Below are positions 8,374-18,369 of a DNA stretch of 59,257 nucleotides, one piece after another; the stretch's first letter is position 1; every line of letters begins with the position of its first letter. The notes beneath the pieces are model-generated. The model worked only from the letters and a program-made list of their open reading frames with translations, was not told where the DNA came from and made no database searches. Source of the stretch: Mogibacterium sp. (GTDB taxonomy: Bacteria > Bacillota > Clostridia > Peptostreptococcales > Anaerovoracaceae); NCBI GenBank assembly GCA_017431685.1, contig JAFRKO010000024.1:1-59257 (forward strand). The letters run 5' to 3'. The position numbers and the translations under genes are program-made.

Positions 8374-9435
8374 ATGATCACGAATTCATCATCAAACAGT
8401 TATAAGGCAGCGGGAGTCGACATCACGGCGGGCTACAAGGCGGTGGAGCTTATGAAGAAGCACATCGCGAGGACTGTGGTTCCCGGTGTGATGGGACAGG
8501 TAGGAGGCTTCGGAGGCCTCTTTGAGCTCGACCTCGAAGGCATCAGCAAGCCTGTGCTGGTCAGCGGAACTGACGGCGTAGGCACAAAGCTCAAGCTGGC
8601 GTTCATGCTCGATAAGCACGATACGATCGGCATTGACTGCGTGGCAATGTGCGTTAACGACGTAATCTGCGTAGGAGCAAAACCGCTGTATTTCCTCGAC
8701 TATATAGCATGCGGAAAAAACATCCCGGAACGTATCGAGCAGATCGTATCCGGAGTATGCGAGGGCTGCGTGCAGGCGGGAGCTGCTCTCATCGGAGGAG
8801 AGACAGCTGAGATGCCGGGCTTCTACCCTGTAAACGAGTACGACATTGCCGGATACTGCACCGGTATCGTAGATAAAGACAGAATCATAGACAACAGCCG
8901 CATGACTGAGGGAGACATTATCATAGCTCTGCCGTCGAGCGGCGTTCATTCGAACGGATTCTCTCTGGTGCGCAGGGTATTCGCTCTCGACAAACCGGAC
9001 ATCATGGCGATGAAGGCCGGCAACACTGAGCTCGGTGGAAAGTCGATGGGAGAAGTATTGCTCGAGCCGACGAAGATATATGTGAAGCCTGTACTGGCTC
9101 TTATCGACAGGCTCGGTCCGGAGAAGATCAAAGGCATTTCGCACATCACAGGCGGCGGATTCTATGAGAACATACCTCGTTCAGTCCCGGCCGGCCTTAC
9201 AGCAAGAGTAGCCCGCAAGGCTATCAGAGTGCTGCCGATTTTCGATCTGATCCAGAAAGTCGGAGTAATCAGTGATCATGATATGTTCAACACCTTCAAT
9301 ATGGGTGTAGGTATGACTGTAATAGTATCCCGCGCGGATGCGCCGACAGCGCTCAATGTGCTGCGCCAGAACGGTGAGGACGCTTATGTTATAGGCGATA
9401 TCATACGCGGAACAGAGAAGATTACGATAGAATAG
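8374..9435 (+). CDS. purM: phosphoribosylformylglycinamidine cyclo-ligase (AIR synthetase)
   Basis: A 353-residue PurM, which uses ATP to close FGAM into AIR. The N-terminal YKAAGVDITAGYKAVELMK and the glycine-rich VSGTDGVGTKLKLAF motif (ATP and Mg binding), followed by DCVAMCVNDV, GAKPLYFLDY and IGGETAEMPGFY, are all in the expected order. Length is normal. It follows purF by 42 bases with GAGAAGGTG upstream of the ATG, as part of the purine run. Confidence 0.95.
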   Translation: MITNSSSNSYKAAGVDITAGYKAVELMKKHIARTVVPGVMGQVGGFGGLFELDLEGISKPVLVSGTDGVGTKLKLAFMLDKHDTIGIDCVAMCVNDVICVGAKPLYFLDYIACGKNIPERIEQIVSGVCEGCVQAGAALIGGETAEMPGFYPVNEYDIAGYCTGIVDKDRIIDNSRMTEGDIIIALPSSGVHSNGFSLVRRVFALDKPDIMAMKAGNTELGGKSMGEVLLEPTKIYVKPVLALIDRLGPEKIKGISHITGGGFYENIPRSVPAGLTARVARKAIRVLPIFDLIQKVGVISDHDMFNTFNMGVGMTVIVSRADAPTALNVLRQNGEDAYVIGDIIRGTEKITIE

Positions 9436-9536
9436 AATGGATATTGGCCACGCTTCTGAGGTATAATTATTTAGTGAAGCAACGGCACTGCCATAAGGTT
9501 TAAAGCACATGAAACATTTACTGCGAAGGTATCAGT

Positions 9537-10160
9537 ATGTCAGATAAAGCAAGGATCGCCGTGATGGTCAGCGGCACAGGCACAAATCTGCAGGCCCTGA
9601 TAGATGCCCAGAAATCGGGCCTCATCGAAAAGGGAGAGATCGTACTCGTCATCTCCAACAGGGAGGATGCGTATGCGCTGGAGCGCGCCCGCAAAAACAA
9701 TATCGAATCCTTTGTAATAAGCCGCAAGGCAAGCGGCGGACAGGAAGGCTTTGAGGAAGCGTGCTGCGAACTCATCGATTCCAGAGAAATCGATCTCATA
9801 GTCCTCGCCGGTTTCCTGATGATTCTCAGCAAGGACTTCGTGACGCGCTACGACCACAAGATCATCAACATACATCCTTCCCTGATACCTGCATTCTGCG
9901 GGGACGGCTTCTATGGACTCAGGCCTCACATTGAGGCTCTCAGGAGGGGCGTAAAGGTGACCGGCGCAACAGTCCACTATGTGAACGAGATCGCAGATGG
10001 CGGCGAGATAATCGCCCAGAAGGCGGTCAATGTGGAAGAAGGCGATACGCCTGAGATACTTCAGAGGCGTGTAATGGAACAGGCCGAGTGGCTTATTCTG
10101 CCGGTAGCGGTGGCAAAGATCTGCCGCAAAATAGTAAAGGAGAGACATGGACGTTTATAA
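9537..10160 (+). CDS. purN: phosphoribosylglycinamide formyltransferase
   Basis: A 207-residue PurN, which transfers the formyl group of 10-formyl-THF to GAR. It starts with the phosphate-binding VMVSGTGTNLQALID. The catalytic Asn-His-Asp set is represented by the INIHPSLIPAF segment and later THY-type ATVHYVNEIADGGEII. Family length is about 190-210. GCGAAGG lies upstream of ATG. Its last 14 bases overlap the purO gene, which suggests translational coupling. Confidence 0.93.
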   Translation: MSDKARIAVMVSGTGTNLQALIDAQKSGLIEKGEIVLVISNREDAYALERARKNNIESFVISRKASGGQEGFEEACCELIDSREIDLIVLAGFLMILSKDFVTRYDHKIINIHPSLIPAFCGDGFYGLRPHIEALRRGVKVTGATVHYVNEIADGGEIIAQKAVNVEEGDTPEILQRRVMEQAEWLILPVAVAKICRKIVKERHGRL

Positions 10161-10869
10161 AGTCAGGAAATTCGGTGATGCGGTAGAGGGCAACAGATAT
10201 CCCGGCCGCGGCATCGTAGCCGGGCAGTCCTGCGATGGCACCAAAGCTGTCATCGCATATTTTATTATGGGACGGTCCGCTAATTCGAGAAACCGCGTGT
10301 TCGTTGAGAGAGACGGAGCTGTTTTCACAGAGCCGTTTGATGTTTCGAAGCTGGAGGATCCGAGCCTCATCATCTATGCGGCGGTAAGAAACTTTGAAAA
10401 TCACCTGATCGTCACTAACGGCGATCAGACCGACACAATATACGACGGCCTCGCTGCAGGCAAGTCATTCTACGAGGCCCTGGAGTCGAGATGCTTCGAA
10501 CCGGATGCCCCGAACTTCACGCCGCGAATCAGCGCAGAGGCTGTTTTCGGCTGTGACAGAACCTTTAAATACAGAATGAGCATACTGAAGAGTGCCGACG
10601 CAGAGGGAAGCGCATGCAACCGCTTCGGTTACGACTATGCGCCTGTCTGCGGAGTCGGACACTTTATACATACATATGAACACGACGGCAATCCGCTCCC
10701 TACATTCCAGGGTGAACCTGAGCGTGTAGAGATACCTGATGACATCGACTCGTTCACAGAGGAGATCTGGAACGCTCTCGATGAGGACAACAGGATCTCG
10801 CTGTACGTCCGTTATACAGATATAGCAAGCGGCGAGAGCGAAAGCCGTCTGATAAACAAGCATTGCTAG
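10147..10869 (+). CDS. purO: IMP cyclohydrolase, PurO-type
   Basis: A 240-residue protein of the IMP_cyclohyd (PurO) family, which closes FAICAR to IMP, the last purine step. The opening RYPGRGIVAG and later FIMGRSANSRNRVF match the family pattern known best from archaea, where PurO replaces the N-terminal domain of bifunctional PurH. Its neighbour at 11055-12239 is an AICAR transformylase without that cyclohydrolase domain, which fits exactly. AAAGGAGAG lies before ATG 10147, within the end of purN. The call is by motif recall and complementary context. Confidence 0.88.
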   Translation: MDVYKVRKFGDAVEGNRYPGRGIVAGQSCDGTKAVIAYFIMGRSANSRNRVFVERDGAVFTEPFDVSKLEDPSLIIYAAVRNFENHLIVTNGDQTDTIYDGLAAGKSFYEALESRCFEPDAPNFTPRISAEAVFGCDRTFKYRMSILKSADAEGSACNRFGYDYAPVCGVGHFIHTYEHDGNPLPTFQGEPERVEIPDDIDSFTEEIWNALDEDNRISLYVRYTDIASGESESRLINKHC

Positions 10870-10870
10870 C

Positions 10871-11038
10871 AGCGCAAGCGGCCTAAAAGCATATTACTGC
10901 CGGGTCGAGCGGAATGCCGACTGTACGCCATACTATCTGACAGCAACAGGCTATCTGCCTATAGCACTAACAAAAGCAAACACAAAACGAAGAGCGCCTG
11001 ATACCGGCCGGGATATGTTTCCGGCTTCAGCTTGCGCT
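10871..11038 (+). repeat. inverted repeat spanning the purO-purH gap
   Basis: AGCGCAAGC (10871-10879) is exactly complementary to 11030-11038, so nearly the whole 185-base gap can be closed by one 9-bp stem. Smaller GC-rich stems are possible inside. There is no T-run. Confidence 0.5.
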
Positions 11039-11054
11039 ATTAGGAGAATCTGGT

Positions 11055-12239
11055 ATGAAAGAATTTGAACTCAAATACGGCTGCAACCCTAATCAGAAAC
11101 CGGCGAGGATTTTTATGGAAGGCGGCGCTGAGCTACCGCTCAAGGTCCTCAACGGAAGACCGGGATATATCAACTTTCTTGACGCACTGAACTCGTGGCA
11201 GCTCGTCCGCGAGCTTAAAGAAGCTCTCGGACTGCCGGCTGCCGCTTCCTTCAAGCATGTCAGTCCGGCAGGCGCCGCTGTAGGACTCCCGCTCACAGAC
11301 AAGATGAAGAAGGCGTGCTTCGTAGACGATATCGAAGGCCTTGACGATTCTCCGCTCGCATGCGCATATGCCAGGGCAAGGGGAACAGACCGCATGTGCT
11401 CTTTCGGCGACTGGATCGCGCTTTCAGATGTATGTGACGAAACGACAGCGCGCATCATTAAGCGCGAGGTCTCTGACGGAGTCATTGCTCCGGGCTATAC
11501 CGACGAAGCGCTGGAGCTGCTGAAGCAGAAGAAAAAGGGCGGATACAACATTGTACAGATCGACCCGGATTACCTGCCTCCTGAGAAGGAGACGAAGCAG
11601 GTCTTCGGAGTCACATTCGAGCAGGGACACAACTTCTTTAAGATCAACAGGGAGCTTCTCTCGAACGTTGTGACAGAAAAGAAGGACCTTCCTGAGGAGG
11701 CCGTGCGCGACCTCATCGTGGCGCTTATTACGCTCAAATACACCCAGTCGAATTCAGTATGTTACGCGCACGACGGACAGGCGATAGGCGTAGGAGCGGG
11801 TCAGCAGTCCAGAGTACACTGCACGAGACTCGCAGGCGGCAAGGCCGACACGTGGTTCCTGCGCATGCACGACAAGGTGCTGGGACTTCCGTTCAAAGAT
11901 GAAATCAGACGTCCTGACAGAGACAATGTCATCGACGCTTATATAAACAAGAATGAAGAGGACTGCTGCGCTGAAGGCGTATGGCAGAAGTATTTCACAG
12001 AGCAGCCGGAGCGTTTTACCGACGAGGAGCAGAGGGCTTATCTCGATTCTATCAGCGGGGTTTCGTGCGGATCAGACGCGTTCTTCCCGTTCTTCGACAA
12101 CGTGCAGAGGGCAGCTGCATCAGGCGTAAGCTATATAGCACAGCCGGGCGGCTCCATACGTGACGACGCTGTTATAGAGTGCTGCAACCAGCTTGGTATA
12201 GCGATGGCCTTTACAGGCATGCGCCTCTTCCATCACTAA
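11055..12239 (+). CDS. purH: AICAR transformylase (PurH C-terminal domain only)
   Basis: A 394-residue protein equal to the AICAR formyltransferase part of bifunctional PurH (usually about 510 residues). It formylates AICAR with 10-formyl-THF. It begins LKYGCNPNQKPARI, a typical start of this domain, and has the catalytic Lys-His pair in ASFKHVSPAGAAVG, then KYTQSNSVCYA, GAGQQSRVHC and SDAFFPFFDNV. The N-terminal MGS-like IMP cyclohydrolase domain is absent and no start upstream would add it; purO just before supplies that activity. A TAGGAGAATCTGGT site precedes ATG. Confidence 0.93.
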   Translation: MKEFELKYGCNPNQKPARIFMEGGAELPLKVLNGRPGYINFLDALNSWQLVRELKEALGLPAAASFKHVSPAGAAVGLPLTDKMKKACFVDDIEGLDDSPLACAYARARGTDRMCSFGDWIALSDVCDETTARIIKREVSDGVIAPGYTDEALELLKQKKKGGYNIVQIDPDYLPPEKETKQVFGVTFEQGHNFFKINRELLSNVVTEKKDLPEEAVRDLIVALITLKYTQSNSVCYAHDGQAIGVGAGQQSRVHCTRLAGGKADTWFLRMHDKVLGLPFKDEIRRPDRDNVIDAYINKNEEDCCAEGVWQKYFTEQPERFTDEEQRAYLDSISGVSCGSDAFFPFFDNVQRAAASGVSYIAQPGGSIRDDAVIECCNQLGIAMAFTGMRLFHH

Positions 12240-12275
12240 AAGAGAAGTACAGACATATCGGAAGGAGCACACGGG

Positions 12276-13541
12276 ATGGATATTCTGGTAGTCGGCGGCG
12301 GAGGCCGGGAACACGCCATTATAAAGAAACTGAGAGAGAATGCCGGTGTAAATAAGATCTACGCACTCCCGGGCAACGGAGGCATCGCCATGGATGCGGA
12401 ATGCTTCCCGGTCAAGGCGACAGACATCGAAGGCATCAAATCTTTCGCGAAGAAGTACAGGCCGGACTACGCTGTTGTCGCGCCGGACGACCCGCTCGTA
12501 ATGGGATGTGTAGATGAGCTCACGAACATTGGCATTCCATGCTTCGGTCCAAACGGGGCTGCGGCTGTCATCGAGGGAAGCAAGGTTTTCTCAAAGAACC
12601 TTATGAAAAAATACGGCATTCCGACAGCGCGCTATCATACGTTCGATAACATCGGCGATGCTCTTTATTACCTCGAGAGCGCGCCTATACCGACTGTTAT
12701 AAAGGCAGACGGTCTGGCCCTTGGCAAGGGCGTCGTGATCGCGGAGACGCGCGAAGATGCCGAGGCTGCTGTCAGGTCTATGATGGAAGATCACAAATTC
12801 GGCGAGAGCGGAGACCGCATAGTCATCGAGGAGTTCCTTGAGGGACCTGAGGTGTCTGTGCTCGCGTTCACGGACGGCAAGACCATAGTCCCGATGATAA
12901 GCTCGATGGACCACAAGCGCGCAGGCGACGGTGACACGGGCCTCAACACCGGCGGCATGGGTACCGTCGCACCGAATCCGTATTATACGGATGAGGCGGC
13001 GGCACGCTGCATGGAGGAGATATTCGTGCCGACGATGCGCGCGATGAACGCCGAGGGACGCACATTCAAGGGATGCCTGTACTTCGGACTTATGCTTACG
13101 GAAAAAGGCCCTAAGGTCATAGAGTACAACTGCAGATTCGGTGATCCTGAAGCGCAGGTGGTGCTCCCTCTCCTCGATACAGATCTTCTGACCATTATGC
13201 AGGCGGTCACCGAGGAGAGACTGGCAGATATCGATGTCAGATGGAAGGGCGGCAGCGCGTGCTGCGTTATCGCCGCCTCTGACGGATACCCTGTCAGTTA
13301 TGAAAAGGGCTATGAGATATACATTCCTGATGACGTGCTTCCGCACGTTTACGTAGCAGGTGCTGTTGAAGAAGAAGGCAGACTGCTCACATCAGGAGGA
13401 AGGGTACTGGGAGTCACTGCTGTCGAGCCGACACTTGCAGAAGCAATAGAATCATCATATGACATGCTCGACAGAATAGATTTTGCAAACAAGTATTACA
13501 GAGCGGATATAGGACAGAGAGCTTTGAAAGCGATCAGATAA
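12276..13541 (+). CDS. purD: phosphoribosylamine--glycine ligase (GAR synthetase)
   Basis: A 421-residue ATP-grasp enzyme that joins phosphoribosylamine and glycine. The start ILVVGGGGREHAI is the signature of PurD. Further marks are ALPGNGGIA, KADGLALGKGVVIA, FLEGPEVSVLAF, LNTGGMGTVAPNPY and YNCRFGDPEAQVVLP (metal ligands). Length is normal. GGAAGGAGC lies upstream. It ends 11 bases before purL. Confidence 0.96.
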   Translation: MDILVVGGGGREHAIIKKLRENAGVNKIYALPGNGGIAMDAECFPVKATDIEGIKSFAKKYRPDYAVVAPDDPLVMGCVDELTNIGIPCFGPNGAAAVIEGSKVFSKNLMKKYGIPTARYHTFDNIGDALYYLESAPIPTVIKADGLALGKGVVIAETREDAEAAVRSMMEDHKFGESGDRIVIEEFLEGPEVSVLAFTDGKTIVPMISSMDHKRAGDGDTGLNTGGMGTVAPNPYYTDEAAARCMEEIFVPTMRAMNAEGRTFKGCLYFGLMLTEKGPKVIEYNCRFGDPEAQVVLPLLDTDLLTIMQAVTEERLADIDVRWKGGSACCVIAASDGYPVSYEKGYEIYIPDDVLPHVYVAGAVEEEGRLLTSGGRVLGVTAVEPTLAEAIESSYDMLDRIDFANKYYRADIGQRALKAIR

Positions 13542-13552
13542 AGGAGCGAATA

Positions 13553-16500
13553 ATGGTCTACAGGATCTACGTAGAGAAAAAAGCAGGCCTTGCAAACGAA
13601 GCGGCGGCACTCAGGAGCGAAGTAAAGACGCTTCTGGGCATCGAGCGCATCGAGAATGTAAGGGTCATAAACAGATACGATGTTGAAAACATCGACGAGG
13701 CACTGTTTGCGGACTGCAGATGGAAGGTGTTCGCTGAACCTCAGCTTGATAACACGGCGGACTCACTTGAAGAGCTGACCGGCCTTTTCATCAACGGCAA
13801 CGGCTATGCGTACAATGATGAGGAGAGAGAGGAGAAAGCAGCGTTTGTTTTTGCTGTCGAGGCTCTTCCGGGACAGTATGATCAGCGCGCTGATTCTGCT
13901 GAGCAGTGCATACAGATACTCAGCCGCGGCGAGAGACCTACGGTCAGGTTCGCAAGGGTATATGTGCTCTATGGTGAACTCATGCCGGCGGATATCGATG
14001 CAGTGACGAATTACGTGATCAATCCGGTGGAGACGAGGGAGGCTTCTCTTGATAAGCCGGAGACACTCGAGATGCATTACGAGATCCCGACAGAGGTGAA
14101 GGTGCTCGAGGGATTCAACAACATGACAGAGGCCGAGATGAGAGGATGCATCAGGTCGATGGGTCTCGCCATGGACGAGGCTGATCTCGCGATGTGCATG
14201 GAGTACTTCCGCGACACAGAGCACAGAGATCCGACTATCACTGAGCTCAGGATGATCGACACTTACTGGTCAGATCACTGCAGACACACGACCTTCAACA
14301 CTGTTATCGACAGTGTTACTTTCAGTGATCCTCTGCTCGAGAAGGCATATAAGGACTACCTTGCTGTCAGAAAAGAGCTCGGAAGGAACAAGCCTGTCAC
14401 GCTCATGGATATAGCGACAATCGCAGTAAGGCATCTGAAGAGAGAGGGCAAGCTCGATAAGCTCGATGAATCAGAAGAGATCAACGCATGCACGGTCATG
14501 ATCAACGTCGAAGTCGACGGAGAGAAAGAGCCGTGGCTGCTGCTCTTCAAGAATGAGACGCACAACCATCCGACTGAGATTGAGCCGTTCGGCGGAGCGG
14601 CTACATGCCTGGGCGGCTGCATCAGAGACCCGCTTTCAGGAAGAGCTTACGCATACTCCGCAATGAGAGTCACGGGAGCAGCAGATCCACTGCAGCCTGT
14701 ATCGGAGACTCTTCCGGGCAAGCTGCCGCAGAGATCGATCACTACCACTGCTGCAAAGGGCTATTCAAGCTATGGAAATCAGATAGGACTGTGCACAGGC
14801 ATAGTCGATGAGATATATCATCCGGGATACGCTGCCAAGCGTATGGAGGTAGGCGCAGTTATGGCTGCTGCTCCTGCGGTAAACATCAGAAGAGAGAAGC
14901 CGCAGCCGGGCGATGTAGTCATGCTGCTCGGCGGCTCCACAGGACGTGACGGTATCGGCGGTGCTACCGGTTCATCAAAAGCGCATGACGTACACTCCGT
15001 AGAGACATGCGGTGCCGAGGTCCAGAAGGGCAATGCACCTGAAGAGAGGAAGATCCAGAGGCTCTTCCGCGACGGAGTCGCGACCCGCATGATCAAGAGA
15101 TGCAACGACTTCGGAGCAGGCGGAGTCAGCGTGGCCATCGGCGAGCTGGCTGACGGCCTTGAGATCGACCTCGATGCAGTTCCTAAGAAGTATGAAGGCC
15201 TGGACGGCACAGAGCTCGCTATAAGCGAGTCTCAGGAGAGAATGGCCTGCGTGATATCTGCAGATAACGAGAAGCTGTTCAAACTGATCGCGAACGGCGA
15301 GAATCTGCAGTGCGTCAGAGTGGCTACAGTCACCGAAGAGCCGCGTCTCGTGATGTACTGGAACGGCAAAAAGATAGTAGATATCTCCAGGGAATTCCTG
15401 AATTCCAATGGAGCGGACAAGCATATAGATATTACACCTGAGCCGCCTCGTGAGTGGGAATCGACGAGCATGTACGGCAGAGACAGAAGCTTTGCAGCAG
15501 GCATGCGCAAGGTGGCTTCAGACCTCAACACCTGTTCGAAGCAGGGTCTTTCACAGCGCTTTGACTCCACTATCGGAGCCGGCACCGTGCTGATGCCGTT
15601 CGGAGGAATCAATCAGATCACGCCGATACAGGCAATGGTACATAAGATCCCTCTTGAGAAAGGCCAGACAGACGACTGTTCGTTGATGGCGTGGGGTTAC
15701 AACCCGTATATTTCCGAGGCTTCGCCTTACCACGGAGCTTACCTCGCAGTCATAGAATCGGTAGCCAAGCTGATCGCAACAGGAGCATCCTTCAGGGAGG
15801 TATATCTTTCGTTCCAGGAGTACTTCGGATCGCCTAAGCATGACGGAACAAGATGGGGCAAGCCTTTTACAGCTCTGCTCGGCGCTTTCGAGGCACAGAT
15901 GGGTCTCGGCATAGGATCGATCGGAGGCAAGGACTCCATGAGCGGTACTTTTGAGGATCTCGATGTTCCTCCTACGCTCATCTCTTTCGCAGTCACAATG
16001 GGCAAGACCGGCAATATCGTTTCGCCTGAGTTCAAGGAGGCAGGCCACAGGGTGGTGCTGCTCAGGCCTTACATGGACGAAGACGGCAGTGGTGCCGGAA
16101 AGGGACTCCCGAAGGCAGGCTCGCTGATCAGGCTGTGGGATAAGGTCGCGGAGATGATAGAGTCAGGTGAGGCGGTCGCTGCTTATACACCGGGCATCGG
16201 AGGCGTCGCTGAAGCGGTGATGAAGATGAGCTACGGCAACGGCATTGGTTTCAGCTTCGAGGCGACGGATCTTGAGAACATCTTCGGATACTGCTACGGC
16301 GGTATGGTGCTCGAGGTCACAGACAATGCGGAGATCACAGGCCGCTCCTTCGATATAGAGCTTATTGGACATACAACAAAGGAGCAGACGATAAGCTGGG
16401 GAGCTGAGAGTGTCAGTCTTGCTGAGTTGCTCGGCCTTTATCAGGGAAGACTCGAGACTGTGTTCCCGACTCTGGTAGCAGGCATGACCGGCAAGGTCAG

Positions 16501-17350
16501 CAATCTGGAATACAGAGCACGCAGCTGGGAGACTCCTATATTTAAGCGTGCTGAGCCAAAAGTGCTCATACCGGTATTCCCGGGCACAAACTGTGAATAC
16601 GACAGCGCCCGTGCTGTACGCGAAGCGGGAGGCGTTCCTGAAGTAATGGTGATCAAGAACCGCAGTTCCGATGAGATCAGCAGATCGGTCGAGGCATTCG
16701 CGGCAGCTCTGAAGGAAGCGCAGATCGTATTTATTCCGGGCGGATTCTCCGGCGGCGACGAGCCGGATGGTTCTGCCAAGTTCATCACTGCGTTCTTCAG
16801 GAATGCAGCTGTTACGGAGGGAGTCACAGAGCTTCTTGATAAGAATGACGGACTTATGTGCGGTATCTGCAACGGCTTCCAGGCGCTTATCAAGCTGGGC
16901 CTTGTGCCTTACGGAAAGATCATAGACACTGACGAGAACTGTCCGACTCTGACTTACAACACGATAGGAAGCCATCAGTCGAAGATAGTCCGCGTGAGAG
17001 TAGCTTCGAACAAGTCACCATGGCTGAGATACTGCAATGTCGGAGACATCTACTCAGTTCCGATCTCGCATGGTGAAGGCAGATTCATCGCCCCTGATGA
17101 CGTGATAAAGAATCTTGCAAGTATGGGACAGATAGCTACTCAGTATGTCGACCTTGACGGAAACGCTTCGTCAGATATTCTGTTCAACCCGAACGGCTCA
17201 ATGATGGCTATCGAAGGAATCACATCTCCTGACGGAAGAGTATTCGGAAAGATGGGTCACGCAGAAAGAGTCGGAAACGGCCTTTACAAAAATGTATCGG
17301 GTGAGTACTTCATGCACATGTTTGAAAGCGGCATAAGATACTTCAAATAG
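13553..17350 (+). CDS. purL: phosphoribosylformylglycinamidine synthase, single-chain
   Basis: A 1265-residue single-chain FGAM synthase that converts FGAR to FGAM with glutamine and ATP. It carries the N-terminal PurS-like part, the PurL core (SDHCRHTTF, NETHNHPTEIEPFGGAATC, GGSTGRDGIGGAT, DFGAGG) and a C-terminal class I glutaminase domain beginning VFPGTNCEYDSARAV with the nucleophile in CGICNGFQ (about C1106) and HGEGRF. Many Firmicutes instead have separate purS, purQ and purL genes, so the fused form is notable but known in Clostridia. AAAGGAGCGAATA precedes ATG, 11 bases after purD. It closes the purine set seen here; purB and purK are not in the window. Confidence 0.95.
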   Translation: MVYRIYVEKKAGLANEAAALRSEVKTLLGIERIENVRVINRYDVENIDEALFADCRWKVFAEPQLDNTADSLEELTGLFINGNGYAYNDEEREEKAAFVFAVEALPGQYDQRADSAEQCIQILSRGERPTVRFARVYVLYGELMPADIDAVTNYVINPVETREASLDKPETLEMHYEIPTEVKVLEGFNNMTEAEMRGCIRSMGLAMDEADLAMCMEYFRDTEHRDPTITELRMIDTYWSDHCRHTTFNTVIDSVTFSDPLLEKAYKDYLAVRKELGRNKPVTLMDIATIAVRHLKREGKLDKLDESEEINACTVMINVEVDGEKEPWLLLFKNETHNHPTEIEPFGGAATCLGGCIRDPLSGRAYAYSAMRVTGAADPLQPVSETLPGKLPQRSITTTAAKGYSSYGNQIGLCTGIVDEIYHPGYAAKRMEVGAVMAAAPAVNIRREKPQPGDVVMLLGGSTGRDGIGGATGSSKAHDVHSVETCGAEVQKGNAPEERKIQRLFRDGVATRMIKRCNDFGAGGVSVAIGELADGLEIDLDAVPKKYEGLDGTELAISESQERMACVISADNEKLFKLIANGENLQCVRVATVTEEPRLVMYWNGKKIVDISREFLNSNGADKHIDITPEPPREWESTSMYGRDRSFAAGMRKVASDLNTCSKQGLSQRFDSTIGAGTVLMPFGGINQITPIQAMVHKIPLEKGQTDDCSLMAWGYNPYISEASPYHGAYLAVIESVAKLIATGASFREVYLSFQEYFGSPKHDGTRWGKPFTALLGAFEAQMGLGIGSIGGKDSMSGTFEDLDVPPTLISFAVTMGKTGNIVSPEFKEAGHRVVLLRPYMDEDGSGAGKGLPKAGSLIRLWDKVAEMIESGEAVAAYTPGIGGVAEAVMKMSYGNGIGFSFEATDLENIFGYCYGGMVLEVTDNAEITGRSFDIELIGHTTKEQTISWGAESVSLAELLGLYQGRLETVFPTLVAGMTGKVSNLEYRARSWETPIFKRAEPKVLIPVFPGTNCEYDSARAVREAGGVPEVMVIKNRSSDEISRSVEAFAAALKEAQIVFIPGGFSGGDEPDGSAKFITAFFRNAAVTEGVTELLDKNDGLMCGICNGFQALIKLGLVPYGKIIDTDENCPTLTYNTIGSHQSKIVRVRVASNKSPWLRYCNVGDIYSVPISHGEGRFIAPDDVIKNLASMGQIATQYVDLDGNASSDILFNPNGSMMAIEGITSPDGRVFGKMGHAERVGNGLYKNVSGEYFMHMFESGIRYFK

Positions 17351-17387
17351 AGAACAGAAAAGATGCCGAACCTACTATAACTGGCTG

Positions 17388-18347
17388 ATGAAAGAGATGT
17401 TTACAAAAACACATTTTACTAATCGAATAATCTGGATATTGCTTTTGTGGTGGGTGCTTTACGAGTTTGTGGACGGCGTGCTGATACTGCTTATGAGCAG
17501 TCTGCTCACAATGTCTGTAAGTAACCAGCCGGCAGGACTGACGTTTGTTCTCGAGTACTATACACCGCTGCTTGCGTCATGCATATTCTTTGTTATTCTG
17601 TGCCTGATCGTAAAGAAAAACAGGTTCATGCTTGACACTTTCAGACCCTCGCGCGAAGGTAAGAGCCTTAAGATGCTGGGAGCAGGACTTCTGCTTGGGT
17701 TCCTGACGAACTTCTTCTGCATACTCTGTGCCCTCATACATGGAGATATCAAGCTGTACCTGGAGTTTTCCGTATCACAGATACCGCTGATGATCTTTGC
17801 GCTTGTAAGTGTGTTTTTCCAGAGTGCTTCTGAAGAGCTCTGGTGCAGATGCTACCTGTATGACAGGATCAACGTTCACTATCCGCTGTGGATGGCTATA
17901 GTTATCAATGGTTCCATATTCGGGCTGATGCATCTTGGCAACGACGGGATATCTGCGCTGGCGCTCGCAGATCTCATCATATGCGGCATATCATACTCAT
18001 TGCTGCGCTGGTATTCGGGCAGCATCTGGACATCCTTCGGAATACACACGATGTGGAACTTCACGCAGAACTTCATATTCGGCCTGCCTAACAGCGGACT
18101 GGTTTCGGAGGCATCTGTGTTTCACCTGGATGCAGCCACAGGTATCAGCAACTGGGTATACAGCTATGAGTTCGGCGTGGAAGGCGGCGTACCGGCGGTA
18201 TTCATAGACCTGCTGCTTGTAGTTGTGATTCTCCTGCTGGCGAAGAGAGACGGACAGCTGGGTGAACTGAAAGAGAGCAGGGAGTCCAGAGGAGAAATGC
18301 CGGTAATGGAAAAGAAAGAAACGCCGGCCGTTGAATTTCCGGAATAA
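17388..18347 (+). CDS. CPBP-family intramembrane metalloprotease
   Basis: A 319-residue polytopic protein with about eight membrane spans. The three CPBP/Abi motifs are present: EELWCR (EExxxR), FGLMH (FxxxH) and HTMWN (HxxxN). The family contains membrane proteases of the Rce1 type, often with unknown bacterial substrates. No good Shine-Dalgarno sequence lies before ATG 17388; ATG 17397 is an alternative. It follows purL by 37 bases and may be read through from the purine operon, but nothing ties its role to purines. The C-terminus is charged and probably cytoplasmic. Confidence 0.85.
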   Translation: MKEMFTKTHFTNRIIWILLLWWVLYEFVDGVLILLMSSLLTMSVSNQPAGLTFVLEYYTPLLASCIFFVILCLIVKKNRFMLDTFRPSREGKSLKMLGAGLLLGFLTNFFCILCALIHGDIKLYLEFSVSQIPLMIFALVSVFFQSASEELWCRCYLYDRINVHYPLWMAIVINGSIFGLMHLGNDGISALALADLIICGISYSLLRWYSGSIWTSFGIHTMWNFTQNFIFGLPNSGLVSEASVFHLDAATGISNWVYSYEFGVEGGVPAVFIDLLLVVVILLLAKRDGQLGELKESRESRGEMPVMEKKETPAVEFPE

Positions 18348-18369
18348 TTAACTGAAAGAGGTAAAGAGA

